Below the pieces are notes generated by a model. It saw nothing but the letters and a program-made list of their open reading frames with translations, did no database searches and had not been told where the DNA came from. Shown piece by piece: positions 43,533-53,483 of a stretch of 64,000 nucleotides of DNA (its first letter is position 1; each line of letters begins with the position of its first letter). The stretch is from Rhizodiscina lignyota (taxonomy: Eukaryota; Ascomycota; Dothideomycetes; Aulographales; Rhizodiscinaceae): the NCBI GenBank assembly GCA_010015805.1, contig ML978129.1, positions 1,178,001-1,242,000 on the forward strand, given 5' to 3'. Both the position numbers and the translations under genes were made by a program.

Positions 43533-44382
43533 ATGTCGGTGCCAATTACGGAGATCGCGACTCTACCCCTCCACACCCATAAGGGTATGGAGTTCGAATC
43601 GACGGACCCTGCGCAGCGAGGTGTCATCGACAATACCTTCAAAGTGCTCAGCGAGCAGAAGGGCTATCAAGATGCCGCATGGGGTCTAAAGATGGAGGAC
43701 AGTGAATGCTCGATCCTGCTTGTGGGTGAGTAACAGCCACCCATGCACCTTCCGTCCCATCATCCACCATGTGTCCCTTCCATACATGACTTCAATTGTT
43801 CACGATTTCTCGAAATACCAGACTGGGACACAATTGAAGACCACACCGCCTTCACCAAGCGCGACATCTACAAGCCCTTCGCAGAGAAGATCGGCGAGGC
43901 CGTCGACGTGCCCAGCCTCAAGCTCGTGCACTGCACACCGACCAAGCCGATCAAGCCAACCCTCGATGCCCCAGCCACCGAGATTGTATACTGGTATTTC
44001 GCCGCCGACTCGGTGCCCGCGGACTTTGGCGACGTGTGGGACACCTTTGTCAAGTCTGCGGTAGAGCCGGCGGTGGATGCCGGGGCGTGGGGTGAGGCGA
44101 GTGGATGGATTAAAGAGGACGTGGAGTTTAAGAGCTTGCAGGGGGAGACGTTGAAGGGAAAGGCATATGTGTGCTTCATTGGATGGGAGTCGAGGGACCA
44201 TCACTTGCGGTTCAGGGAGACGGAGGCGTTTAAGACGCACATGCCTGAGGTCAGGAAGCATATTCAGGGTATAGAGGTGGTAAGGCTGTTACCGTGAGCT
44301 GTGTTCCTAGGCACCCAACTAACCTGTGTTCTAGTATCACGTTGCCATCGGCAAAGGAGGCTTGAGGACGTGGAAGCCGTAG
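43533..44382 (+). CDS. Dimeric alpha/beta-barrel (ABM-like) protein
   Basis: Three exons: 43533-43725, 43822-44279, 44335-44382; 699 nt, 232 aa. The N-terminus (MSVPITEIATLPL) and two repeated half-domains, each with a beta strand ending in a W-DTIEDH or W-ESRDHH segment (WDTIEDHTAF about residue 66; GWESRDHHLRF about 190), fit the ferredoxin-like dimeric barrel of fungal ABM/DABB proteins, here as two tandem halves in one chain. The last exon supplies YHVAIGKGG and the natural end; reading into the intron would give a different tail. Members include small monooxygenases and stress proteins; no cofactor residue can be assigned. No signal peptide. Confidence 0.75.
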
Positions 44383-45109
44383 GATGATGATACTGTTCGA
44401 CCCTGATGATCGGGCCAGGGACGAATTTCAGCACTGTGTACATCGACACATATATCAAAGACGCACGAATTGAGAAGAAGTAATGAATTTATTACTAACT
44501 CAGTTAGCTACCATTATCGACTTTTCATTCTCGACTGCAAAGAAACATGACTGGTTCTTTACATGACGATGCACTGGGTCCAGTTCATGCTAGTGACAGG
44601 CATAGTGTCTGTTGTTATTTATTGCTTGGATGTGCGAAAGAGCGATATGACTTTTATCGTTTGCTGGAGTTGAGGTTGAATTTGTTTATGGGAGTGTTCT
44701 GGAGAGAACTCGAAGGGTAGGAGAAAGTTCAAACATCGAAGAATACGCGGGCATAACGGTGAGAAGTGAGTGATCAACAAACGGTATTGGTGAGTTCATT
44801 GAGTATTTGTCGTTCTTTGTCCGATTTCTGCACAACGTTGGTGGCGATGAAAGCAATGCGCTGTTTCTCTGTTTGTTCCAACATGCTAACAAATGTTGAA
44901 TGAGGAAAACAACATAGGGATCGGAGAAGTGCACAGATTTATCCCATCGTCTGTGCTATTTGAGAAGTTTGAGCTAGGGTATTTCTGATGCGCGGCTGTC
45001 GATATATTGAGAGACGCGTTTGACATGCTAATTACAGTTGCGACGTCTCTTCCTTAGCTCGTCGACAATAAACGAATGACATCGCTTGGGTGAACCCCTT
45101 CGCGTCGCC
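44383..45109. other. Intergenic, convergent 3' ends
   Basis: 3' flanks of the alpha/beta-barrel gene and of the repeat-peptide gene. No coding content seen apart from the decayed repeat remnant at 45099-45107. Confidence 0.45.
45099..45107 (-). other. Out-of-frame RRE remnant of a sixth repeat
   Basis: Just after the TAA stop (45110-45112) the minus strand reads CGACGCGAA, Arg-Arg-Glu in a shifted frame, exactly where a long repeat unit is expected after MVS. It suggests that the last unit was of the long type and was cut off by a small indel plus stop. Confidence 0.4.
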
Positions 45110-45717
45110 TTATGATACCATGTCGCCTCCATCTATTAGGTCATCAGCATACAGCCCAATAGTTGCCCGTCAAGAATTACGTACCGGGGACTTCTCCTAC
45201 GGCAACAAATCGAGAGACCATGCTATCGCCATCTTCCTGATATCAGCAGGGCATGTGTAGAGACTTTAGGGTCAGAAACGTACCCGGTGTCTCTCCAACG
45301 GCGACAATGGGAGCCGCTTCTCGGCGGTACAACATTTTGTCCATGTCTGTCATAGTATGAGCAATTCATGGCCCAGTGACTGGAGGAAGCTCCTCGAACA
45401 ACACACCTGGCGACTCTCCAACTGCAACAGCCCGAGATACCATATTGTCTCCATCTGTGTTGCAATTAATTGTTAGAGCTCGTTAAGCAGCGGGAGCGCC
45501 GTTGAGTGCAGACGCACCTGGAGCCTGACCGACTGCTACGATGGGTTCTGCCTCTCGGCGGGAGACCATGTCTGTCTCGCCTAAATGGCTGTCAGTATTT
45601 GTGGAAGGCTTGCACCATACAGGCTGTGAACTGACTTAATGACTCTCCAACGACGACGAATGGTGCCGCTGCTGCAACGGCGAAGAGCGAGGCGAAAGCG
45701 ATTGCGATGAACTTCAT
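45110..45717 (-). CDS. Secreted repeat-peptide precursor, one repeat per exon
   Basis: Six exons: 45636-45717, 45518-45580, 45407-45454, 45284-45346, 45185-45232, 45110-45132; 327 nt, 108 aa. Exon 1 encodes a signal peptide (MKFIAIAFASLFAVAAAAP) and a first APFVVVGES. Exons 2-5 each encode one unit: long units RREAEPIVAVGQAP and RREAAPIVAVGETP (63 nt) alternate with short units SRAVAVGESP and SRFVAVGEVP (48 nt). Units are joined by an acidic spacer ending in MVS or MLY. Exon 6 gives DGGDMVS and stops. All introns (51-63 bp) are phase 1, so every internal exon can be skipped or added without a frame change. Arg-Arg sites suggest Kex2 cleavage, and the following EA-EP / EA-AP dipeptides suggest dipeptidyl-aminopeptidase trimming. 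No Cys or Trp. Family unknown to me; the nearest concept is Kex2-processed repeat precursors (pheromones, RiPPs). Confidence 0.8.
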
Positions 45718-46397
45718 GACTGCGGCTATGCACGAATCTTTTAGATGAAGGAATGATAGTTCGACCAGCGAGAATTGAAATGAATTAGTCTATGAACGAA
45801 AACTGTAGAAAGTCAAGAGGCCTCGAGGTAGAGAAGTGAAAATGATTCCTCTGAGAGGAACGCGCGGTGGAGGTCGTAGTCTCGGCATGAAACAGCATTT
45901 GTACCAGAACCTGGACAATCCGCCGCAAACCGTGGAGTTTCAGAGGCGGCTGAAAATCATTGATTCAGAGCATTGACAAGCCACCAGCAAATGAAAACGC
46001 AAGCTTTTGGTCTTTGTGAATTGATGCAGCGGCTGCTGCCGCAGTGTGCATGAGTACATTTGAGTGGAAGGGGGCTAGCAACAAATAACAATCCTGACCA
46101 TTACGAATGCCAATTGCCAATTGCAACAAGAACGAAGAGAATATTACCATGTACGCTCGATTTGCAAGAGATTTGAGAGGTTTGAGTTTGGCTTAATTCT
46201 TCTTATTGGGATTGGGTTCGGTCGATCGAGGCTCTTTTCCACAACACTTGTCCGCTGGCACTATGTATGGTTCCAAGCTCACGGCTCTGCCTTCTATATG
46301 CAAGATATAATCGCTATGGATAAATGCACAAGCGCCTGTACTCCAACAAGACTATATGACCTATATCCACGTTTCGCTTCGCCAAACTGCGGTATCA
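45718..46397. other. Intergenic, promoter of the repeat-peptide gene
   Basis: 680 bp without supported genes, upstream of the peptide precursor and downstream of the DUF7053-type gene. Confidence 0.45.
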
Positions 46398-46971
46398 TTA
46401 TTGATCCTTTGCCATCAAGCGATCGACGAATCTCTCGTGCGTGCCTTTCCAATTTGCTTCGCATTTGCCTTTAACCACACCTACGAGGAGCCTCGTACAC
46501 GTTATTGACGTATCCTCCACCAAGCAGAGCTTGTGCTCCCCCTCCCCGTCTGTTTCGAGCGCATCCTCGATCAGCCATTTAGATCGTTGGTAGATACCCA
46601 AAGGAGCACGTATAATCCAGTCACATCCGTTTTCAACGTCTGTCATTTCTGAGTTGAAGGACACAGTTGAGTCCCAGAGGCCCTTTGGCAACGTGTGCAT
46701 GATGTCCGTGACCTGATAATACTTGGTTGCGGGATTTGCGTCCGCCGGAGCCTCTGCGACAGTATAGTGTGATAGCTCAGGATCGAGGTGGATGAGAAAG
46801 TCATGATCGCGAAGGAGAGCAATCGCTTGCTCGCGAGTGATAGAAGTAGGCAGAGGAGTGCGATGGACGAGATTGGCAGTTGAGTTGAGGACTGTAAGTG
46901 TTAGCCGAGAGCTGCCCGTCTGTCCATCTGTCCACCGGTTTGTCGAGGAGAATTTACGTACTTGACACCAT
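46398..46971 (-). CDS. DUF7053-type fungal protein
   Basis: Two exons: 46962-46971 (Met-Val-Ser plus one base) and 46398-46891; 504 nt, 167 aa. The protein begins MVSILNSTANLVHRTPLPTS and contains AIALLRDHDFLIHLDPELSHY, YYQVTDIMHTLPKGLWDSTV and ENGCDWIIRAPLGIYQRSKW, the conserved text of a widespread filamentous-fungal family resembling SRPBCC/START-like lipid-binding folds. Function is unknown. A short C-terminal helix with ANWKGTHERFVDRLM closes it. No signal peptide. Confidence 0.75.
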
Positions 46972-47635
46972 GGTTCAATATCTACAGTTCTTTCCCTAGA
47001 TCGAAGAGTGTCTTGATATGTTAGTCTGATAGCCACAACTGGTCACACGATATAGATGTCACTCATGGCCTGAAACGCGTTTCATTTGGCGCATGGCTAA
47101 AGTGCTGACGCGGCATTTGGAATTGTGCGTCTCTGCCTGACGGGAGGCACAGTTACATGGAAACAAAACCAACAGGGCGGACAAGAAACGTTGACTTTAG
47201 TGAAGAATGAGAGAATCGAGAGAGGCGCCGGGAGAAAGCCCAATTGACGAGGACGCCGTGGGATAATAGCGCCCTTTTAGACAGAATATTTGCGTCTAAA
47301 CTTATCGAAATATACCGCCACAGGCCAAAGTGAATCCAGGTAGACAGGACTAAAGGAGCTTAATCTGCTCCGTGGACCCTCATCAGTTAGGGGAAATGAC
47401 AGAACAATTCCAAGTTATTGCCGTTATAGTACTTTAGTGGAGTTCCCGAACGGGTTTAATTGGACAAGCCACTCACGTGACAGCGGGACGGGTTCGCGTC
47501 AAAAACCAAAGTGCGCTAGCGTCTTGTAACCTATCATTTGCGACCTCCTCCTTCCAACCCTCTCCTTTCAAACGCACACTTGAGCCTTTCGCATACCAGA
47601 CACGCCATTGCGACTGCACAGCAGATAGAATCAGA
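46972..47635. other. Divergent promoter region (DUF7053-type gene and RAD7)
   Basis: No gene seen. It contains the RAD7 leader near 47530-47635. Confidence 0.45.
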
Positions 47636-49632
47636 ATGTGAGGACAGAGAATTCATTCACTTTGGCTCTGCTAACGCTCTTCAGGTCTGGCCGTCGCAAT
47701 GCGAACCGCATTCGCGGCCCGCACTCTGCCTTGACAGACTTTCTTGCTGTAAGTGTTCACTAAACGCATACCTTTTATGGGACATACATCGTACTCATAA
47801 TGATCTAGGCGAACAACATCTCAGCTCAACAGATCCGCGAAGACTTCATCCGACGCCAACGAGAAGCTGCCTCGACGACGCCCGGTAGCGGAGCTCAGAC
47901 ACCCGCTGAAGGCGAAAATAATGCCGAGACTACTGAACAGGCAGATGAAGAAGTTGCTGAGGCAGCTGTCGAGGTCCCGTCATCGTCCAAGAAGAAGGGA
48001 AAGGGCAAGGCTGAGGCTGAGGAGGTGAAGTCCGTGAAAGATAAGAAGAAGGAGAAGACCAAAGGCAAGAAGCGCAAGGGGGGATCCGATGACGATGACG
48101 ACGAGGACTGGGCCGACATCAGCCGTAACATGTACAAGAAGGCGAAGAAATTGCCTGGACAGCTTGAAAACTGCGAAATCTGCAACAAGCGCTTCACTGT
48201 GACACCGTACAGCAAGACTGGTCCAGATGGAGGCCTCCTCTGCAGTCCCTGCGGAAGAGAACTGGCAAAAGACGCGGCTACGGAGAAGAAGCCAAAGACT
48301 TCGACTGCTGGCCGGAAGCGCCGTAAGGTCGAAAGCGACCGCCTCGATGGAAGAGTCAGCATTGGCGCGAAGAGCCTGCAGACACTATGCATTGAGAAAG
48401 TTGCGCAGCATCACCAGGATCTGGATGAGTTGGGTGATCTGCCGCAAGATGTTGTGGAGAGACTGGGCGAAATCTTCACGAAGAGACGTGTCATGAAGCC
48501 TGAGACGCTCAAGTTGTTCTTAAGGGGCGACTTGGATCGAGTTGTCATTAATGACTGCGCTTACCTAGAGATCGAGGACTACGAACAAATCTTCGCCATT
48601 GCCTCAAAGGCAGACACCTTCATGTTCAACAACGCCTGCCAGTTTCAGAACAGGGCAATGGAATACATGACGGAGAAGGCAAACAACATTCGCTTCCTCA
48701 AACTGTACGCCGCAAACCTTGTCTCAGACGAAGCTTGGTGCTCCTTCTTTGTTCAACGAGGCAAGGACCTGGAAGCACTGAAGCTTCAATGGCTGGATGC
48801 CTCCTTCGATGATGAGACCGTTCGTCAACTTGTCGAGAGCTGCCAGAACCTCAAGCGACTTAAGCTCTACCGCTGCAGGCGTCTTGGCCCTGAGGCTATA
48901 GATGCCATCTCTTGTCTGCCACGACTTGAGCATTTGTCCCTCCAGATCTCTCAGCCTGTTGACTGTGAGCGCCTCATAAACCTTGTCTCTGGCGTAGGCG
49001 AGAATCTCCGCACGCTTTCACTCCTCCGCTTCGAGGAAGCGGATGACACTCTGCTTGAAGCCATCCACAAGCACTGCTCCAACCTTGCGAAGCTGCGCAT
49101 CACGGACAGCGATACTATCACCGATGTCGGCTTCATGAACCTCTTCAGTGACTGGTCAAACCCGCCACTTGTGCAGGTTGATTTTAGCAGTACTCGCGAT
49201 GTGGACAACTCCAATCCAGACGGCCCTGAGGTGCCGGTTGGTCTGGCGGATGAGGGCTTCAAATCGTTGATGACCCATTCTGGAGAGAAGCTTGAGAAGC
49301 TCAACATTGTGTCTTGCCGTCACATTACCACGGCAACATTCATGGATGTGTTTGACGGTCAGAAGACATATCCAGAGCTGCGCGAAATCGATATCTCATT
49401 CTGCAATACCGCCGACACGGTGGTTATTGCAGGCATCCTCAAGACTTGTCCAAAGCTGGAGAAGCTTGTTGTTTTTGGCTGCTTCAACGTGGAGAGCGTG
49501 GTCGTGCCAGCAGGAATCTTATTTATCGGAGCGCCAAAGGCACAAGATGCGATAGAGCAACTCGGAAACTCTGCGTTAAACGTGGAACAGGCGTTGGGTG
49601 GAATGTTGACGATGATCCAGGCGAATGCTTAA
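47636..49632 (+). CDS. RAD7: Rad7-like nucleotide excision repair LRR protein
   Basis: Three exons: 47636-47637, 47685-47748, 47809-49632; 1890 nt, 629 aa. The start codon is split: AT at 47636-47637, then a 47-bp GT-AG intron with a CTAAC branch site, then G. The joined N-terminus MSGRRNANRIRGPHSALTDF continues into ANNISAQQIREDFIRRR-like sequence, the conserved Rad7 start. A Lys/Glu/Asp-rich stretch (about 60-110), a four-Cys zinc ribbon (CEIC...CSPC, about 135-165) and leucine-rich repeats (about 290-590: LKLQWLD, LKRLKLYRC, LEHLSLQ, LAKLRITDSD, LREIDISFC) follow. Rad7 works with Rad16 in global-genome repair and as the substrate-binding part of an Elongin-C/Cul3-type ubiquitin ligase. Confidence 0.88.
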
Positions 49633-49996
49633 GGATAAGAGGTATGACTGATTTGCGGAAGGACTTGCTTATGGCTATGAGACGAAGAAATGCTGGCAGA
49701 TGAGATGATGAGGCTTGATGGAACTGCATTATTGCAACAGACGAGCATGATGCTCGCCAATCTGCTTTATGAGCTCAATGATAGTAAATGCAATACCATG
49801 GCTACCTGAAATTCTCAACTACACTACCGTTACAAAAATACTGAAATTTTCTTTCCAAGGTTCCTGAGCTTGAAGATTACGTCAAGCACGAGACTTCGGC
49901 GTTGTGGTGGTTTCGATGCCAAGCCACTTTACGCGGTGCGCGTCAACTTCAGATTCAAGACGCGTCCAACAACCTTCCTCTCTCTACAACTACGAT
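49633..49996. other. Short intergenic between RAD7 and RFC5
   Basis: Same-strand genes; holds the RAD7 3' end and RFC5 promoter. No further feature seen. Confidence 0.45.
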
Positions 49997-51309
49997 ATGG
50001 CATTGCTCGTAGATAAACACCGTCCTCGGTCGCTTGAGACACTCAGTTACCATCAGGACTTATCTGATCGGCTAAAATCATTGGTGAGGCAATCCCAGAA
50101 CAAGCCCTAAAGTCCAATCCACGCCCATAACGAACATAGTCGTCCGTTCCACCTGTAAAGTCTAACTTGAGTTCTCTTGCAGGCGCAAAGCGGTGATTTC
50201 CCTCATCTCCTCGTCTACGGCCCCTCTGGCGCCGGCAAGAAGACCCGCATCGTCGCGACCCTCAAAGAGCTCTATGGACCCGGCGTGGAGAAGATCAAGA
50301 TCGACTCGCGTGTCTTTCAGACCACCAGTAACCGAAAGCTCGAATTCAACATCGTAGCCTCCGTATACCACCTCGAGATCACGCCCTCGGACGTCGGTAA
50401 TTACGACCGCGTTGTCGTGCAAGACCTGCTCAAGGAGGTAGCGCAGACACAGCAGGTTGACCTGTCGGCGAAACAGCGTTTCAAAGTCGTGGTGATCAAT
50501 GAGGCAGACCATTTGTCGAGAGACGCACAAGCGGCGTTGAGGAGGACGATGGAGAAGTACAGTCCAAATCTGAGGCTCATATTGCTGGCGAATTCGACGA
50601 GCAACATCATTGCGCCGATACGGTCAAGAACACTTTTGGTGAGAGTAGCTGCGCCTACCGAAGAGGAGATATGCAGTGTCTTGAAGGTGGTTGGGAAGAA
50701 GGAAGGCTTCAAGGATGTGGAGGCCCTGAACAAGAGAATCGCGAAGGATAGTGGGCGGAACCTGAGGAAGGCGTTGTTGATGTATGAGGCAGTTCATGCG
50801 CAAAAGTACGTTCGGGGAACACAAGGCTATTCAAAAACAGCGGACTGACCATCATTTTCAGCGAGACGGTCAGCGAGAATACTCCCATACCACCGCCGGA
50901 TTGGGAGGCTTTGATTGCCCAAGTCGCGGACGACATCATCAAGGAGCATACGCCGCAGCAGATAATGATCGTTCGAGCTAAGCTCTACGACCTCTTGACG
51001 CATTGTATTCCAGCAACTATGGTCCTCAAGGCATGAGGTGCTCGCATTTTTTAATAAACGGTCACTAACATTCTACAGACTCTGACCTTCAAGCTGGTGC
51101 CGAAAGTCGATGATACGCTGAAAGCAGAGATTGTCAAATGGGCGGCATTCTACGAACACCGGGTGAGAATGGGCACAAAGGTCATCTTTCACCTTGAGGC
51201 TTTCGTCGCAAAGGTGATGCGCATCCTCGAGAGGTATTACACACTTATAGCACTCTACAATTGCAGTAAACTGACGTTCAATAGCTTCCTAATGAACATG
51301 GATTTCTAA
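49997..51309 (+). CDS. RFC5: Replication factor C subunit 5 (clamp loader small subunit)
   Basis: Five exons: 49997-50083, 50183-50805, 50862-51030, 51079-51233, 51285-51309; 1059 nt, 352 aa, the usual length. MALLVDKHRPRSLETLSYHQ opens the protein. Walker A is GPSGAGKKT (about residue 45), followed by LEITPSDVGNYDRVVVQDLL, Walker B-like VVINEADHL (about 130), AALRRTMEKYSPNLRLILL and IRSRTLLVRV (about 180). The C-terminal collar has LYDLLTHCIPATMVLK and the end FLMNMDF. It matches yeast Rfc5 / human RFC3, a subunit that loads PCNA in DNA replication and belongs to the checkpoint Rad24-RFC complex. Intron 3 uses a GC donor. Confidence 0.93.
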
Positions 51310-51725
51310 AGAGAGAATCTGGACTCGTTGTGAGAAGATGGCGAGCTCGGCTGCCAGCAACCCACATGTGTGCATCCTTACCTGCATGCACTGCAATTTA
51401 GCTCACACCGAAAGCTCAGCGATCGAAACAGACCCTACATCAAGGTCTTCGTATGGAAAGGGTAGCATATAGCAAGGCGTTATGATTTTGACTGGCTTGT
51501 ATGTTCCAATTAACTAAGACGTCCTTAATACGGCAATGAGATGCGCGTTACGTCACCAGTCGCGTCGACTTTTCTCAACCTTCAACTTCCCAACCGCGTT
51601 CAATTTCAATACATATCTTGCGTGCAGAACATTAAATTTCTCTCCCTAGTTTTTGAAATAAGCACACTCTCACCTATCCCTGTTCGGAGAGCCCAATTGC
51701 ATCTGAAAATCCTCTTCAATTCAAG
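51310..51725. other. Intergenic, no gene seen
   Basis: RFC5 3' flank and promoter/leader of the small hydrophilic protein gene. Confidence 0.45.
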
Positions 51726-52241
51726 ATGTCCGACAAACTGATGGACACGCGCCCTGGCGGCGAGAATACACAGTCAGTCTACCATTTATGTGTATTATAG
51801 TTTCCGCAATCGAAAGAGCTCAAAGTTTCCTTCTCTGAGTACTTATGCTCACATCGTCGCACAGATACGAATCTACAGCAACCTTCACTAAGCCTCATAA
51901 CAAGGAAGGTGGTCAGCTGAGTGGTATACTTCCACTCCTCAAGGGCTATATATATATACGCCCAATTCTGACACCCATCTGATACAGATCCCACGACATC
52001 CACAAGCACTCCCAAAGGTGTCGACCCCGAACGCGCAGAGAAGACAGCCCAGAACATTCGGTACGGCCAGGCCATGAGCGAGCAGGGCATGGGCGGGCAG
52101 ACGACGACGAGTGGTGAAGGGAATGTAGATAGTGGCTTTGGAGGTGCAGCGTCACAGTCTGAAGATCTTTCTACAAGCGATGCAAGGACCGCGCAAGGTT
52201 ACGGTGGGCAGAGTGACATGCGGAGAGATGTGGGTGCGTAG
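51726..52241 (+). CDS. Small hydrophilic protein of unknown function
   Basis: Three exons: 51726-51772, 51865-51908, 51988-52241; 345 nt, 114 aa. It starts MSDKLMDTRPGGENTQYEST, the 44-nt middle exon adds ATFTKPHNKE, and the last exon reads DPTTSTSTPKGVDPERAEKT, NIRYGQAMSEQGMGG and a Gly/Ser/Thr-rich tail ending MRRDVGA. It is charged, Gly/Gln/Thr-rich, without Cys or hydrophobic segments, so probably disordered and soluble; the composition recalls stress-related hydrophilins, but that is only an analogy. Phases close in one way only. The second intron contains a TATATATATATA run. No family recognised. Confidence 0.7.
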
Positions 52242-52726
52242 ACTAGTAGATGAATCACCAACTTCTGCTTACATACCATCCAAAGCTATGAATATCGAGT
52301 CAAAGCATTTGAAAAGTGATTTCAATAGACACTACTTCAGACATAGTGTATGCATCCGAACTCATGTGGCGAATATCACCAACACCCTACACAAATTATG
52401 AGGATGCCCTACAAACACCGAGTCAAACTAGTTGAGGATAGGTTTTGTATAATTGAACTGGAGGCCAATATCGCAAACGACTGAATTTAGAGCGTCAATC
52501 TGACTTAGCAACTGTACAGTCTAGCTGCCCCTCTTCCCCCCTCCGCCTCCCGCTACGCTCTTCACCCTCATCTCCTCACATTCAGGTGTATTCACACTCA
52601 ACGATGTCAGCAGCCTCGGCCATGAGGACCTCTCAGGGTCTGCGAATATTAGCCGGTGCTCTACGTTACAGCCGCGCGGATATGCTCATACTCGGCAGAC
52701 TTCTTAATCAGCCCCAGTCCTTTCAC
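52242..52726. other. Intergenic before decayed fragments
   Basis: No gene seen. A run of pyrimidines lies near 52520-52570. Confidence 0.4.
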
Positions 52727-52897
52727 CTAGTTGAGCAAGTTGAGCTGCGTGAGCATCTCCAGCTTGTCCATGTTGTTTGCCTGCTGGTGAATGTTCTGGG
52801 CTCTGTGCCATTTTTTGTCCATCGGTGTAGGATTCAGATGCTCAGTGGGATCAGGTAGCTGAGCGTGGCGATTGAACACATAGTTCTGTTCTTTCCA
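52727..52897 (-). pseudogene. Decayed gene fragment, minus strand
   Basis: Fifty-six sense codons before a TAG at 52727-52729 read as real protein text: WKEQNYVFNRHAQLPDPTEH, then NPTPMDKKWHRAQNIHQQAN and NMDKLEMLTQLNLLN. Downstream, after the stop, the same frame continues as VKGLGLIKKSAEYEHIRAAV before another TAG. Upstream a TAA blocks the frame, with no start codon. The family is not recognised. Either a broken gene, or a real exon whose partners I could not find. Confidence 0.4.
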
Positions 52898-52941
52898 GCT
52901 TTAACACTCTTTACACCTGGCCCACTCTAACCTCCATCCGA

Positions 52942-53483
52942 GTGCCCATAAACCTACATGAATGGCTTGCGTCTCAAATGCTGGACGCGATCAAGACCTG
53001 GAGGCGGACGGGCGGAAGCGTCTGCCATAAAATAATTAGAACGGTAGCGAAAATCGGACTGAACAAGGAGAAGATGTCGCGTGCAGCTCAGGATAACAAG
53101 GCCGTCAACCTTCAAAAGAGGAATATGGACGAAGTCAGATTGTTAAAAGAGAACGCTCCATGACAATCATACATAAGACAAGTGTGAGCTTCGCAAAAGT
53201 CTCCGCTACACAGCAAAGCCAGCGCCAGAAGAAGAGATCGACCGTGCAATCAGACAGTTATAGAGCGAAGCATGGCATGACAGACGGACTACCAGCTAAA
53301 TGGCGAGCTGAAGAAACACCCCTTTGATGTGACAGACAACGGTAAGCTGTTCTCTCCATTGGATTCTGGAAGAACACGACATTCCATACCTGTGGCGAGA
53401 CATTTGACAACATGGATGATTTGGAACATCTCTGGGATAAAATTAAATGCCGTAAGCTTGCTCAAGTGTTCGTGGGGTTGTAG
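52942..53483 (+). pseudogene. Decayed gene fragments, plus strand, ending in a zinc-finger-like piece
   Basis: An open stretch at 52942-53163 encodes a Lys/Glu/Arg-rich segment (LNKEKMSRAAQDNKAVNLQK, then NMDEVRLLKENAP). Further on, other frames give KSLRYTAKPAPEEEIDRAIR followed by an in-frame stop, then KKHPFDVTDN, and finally FHTCGETFDNMDDLEHLWDK ending at a TAG (53481-53483). That last piece looks like a C2H2 finger that has lost its first Cys. Frame changes and stops between protein-like pieces suggest a dead gene. Low certainty. Confidence 0.35.

Noticed and set aside
45110-45717. Calling the repeat-peptide gene the canonical alpha-pheromone precursor
   Set aside because: The processing layout fits, but mature alpha-pheromones of filamentous ascomycetes have a Trp-Cys...Cys core; these units have neither Trp nor Cys.
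43533-46971. A RiPP or secondary-metabolite cluster around the peptide gene
   Set aside because: Neighbours are an ABM-like barrel protein and a DUF7053-type protein; no DUF3328/UstY oxidase, P450, methyltransferase or dedicated transporter is present.
51940-51960. TATATATATATA run as a promoter TATA box
   Set aside because: It lies inside the second intron of the small hydrophilic protein gene, whose exon phases close around it.
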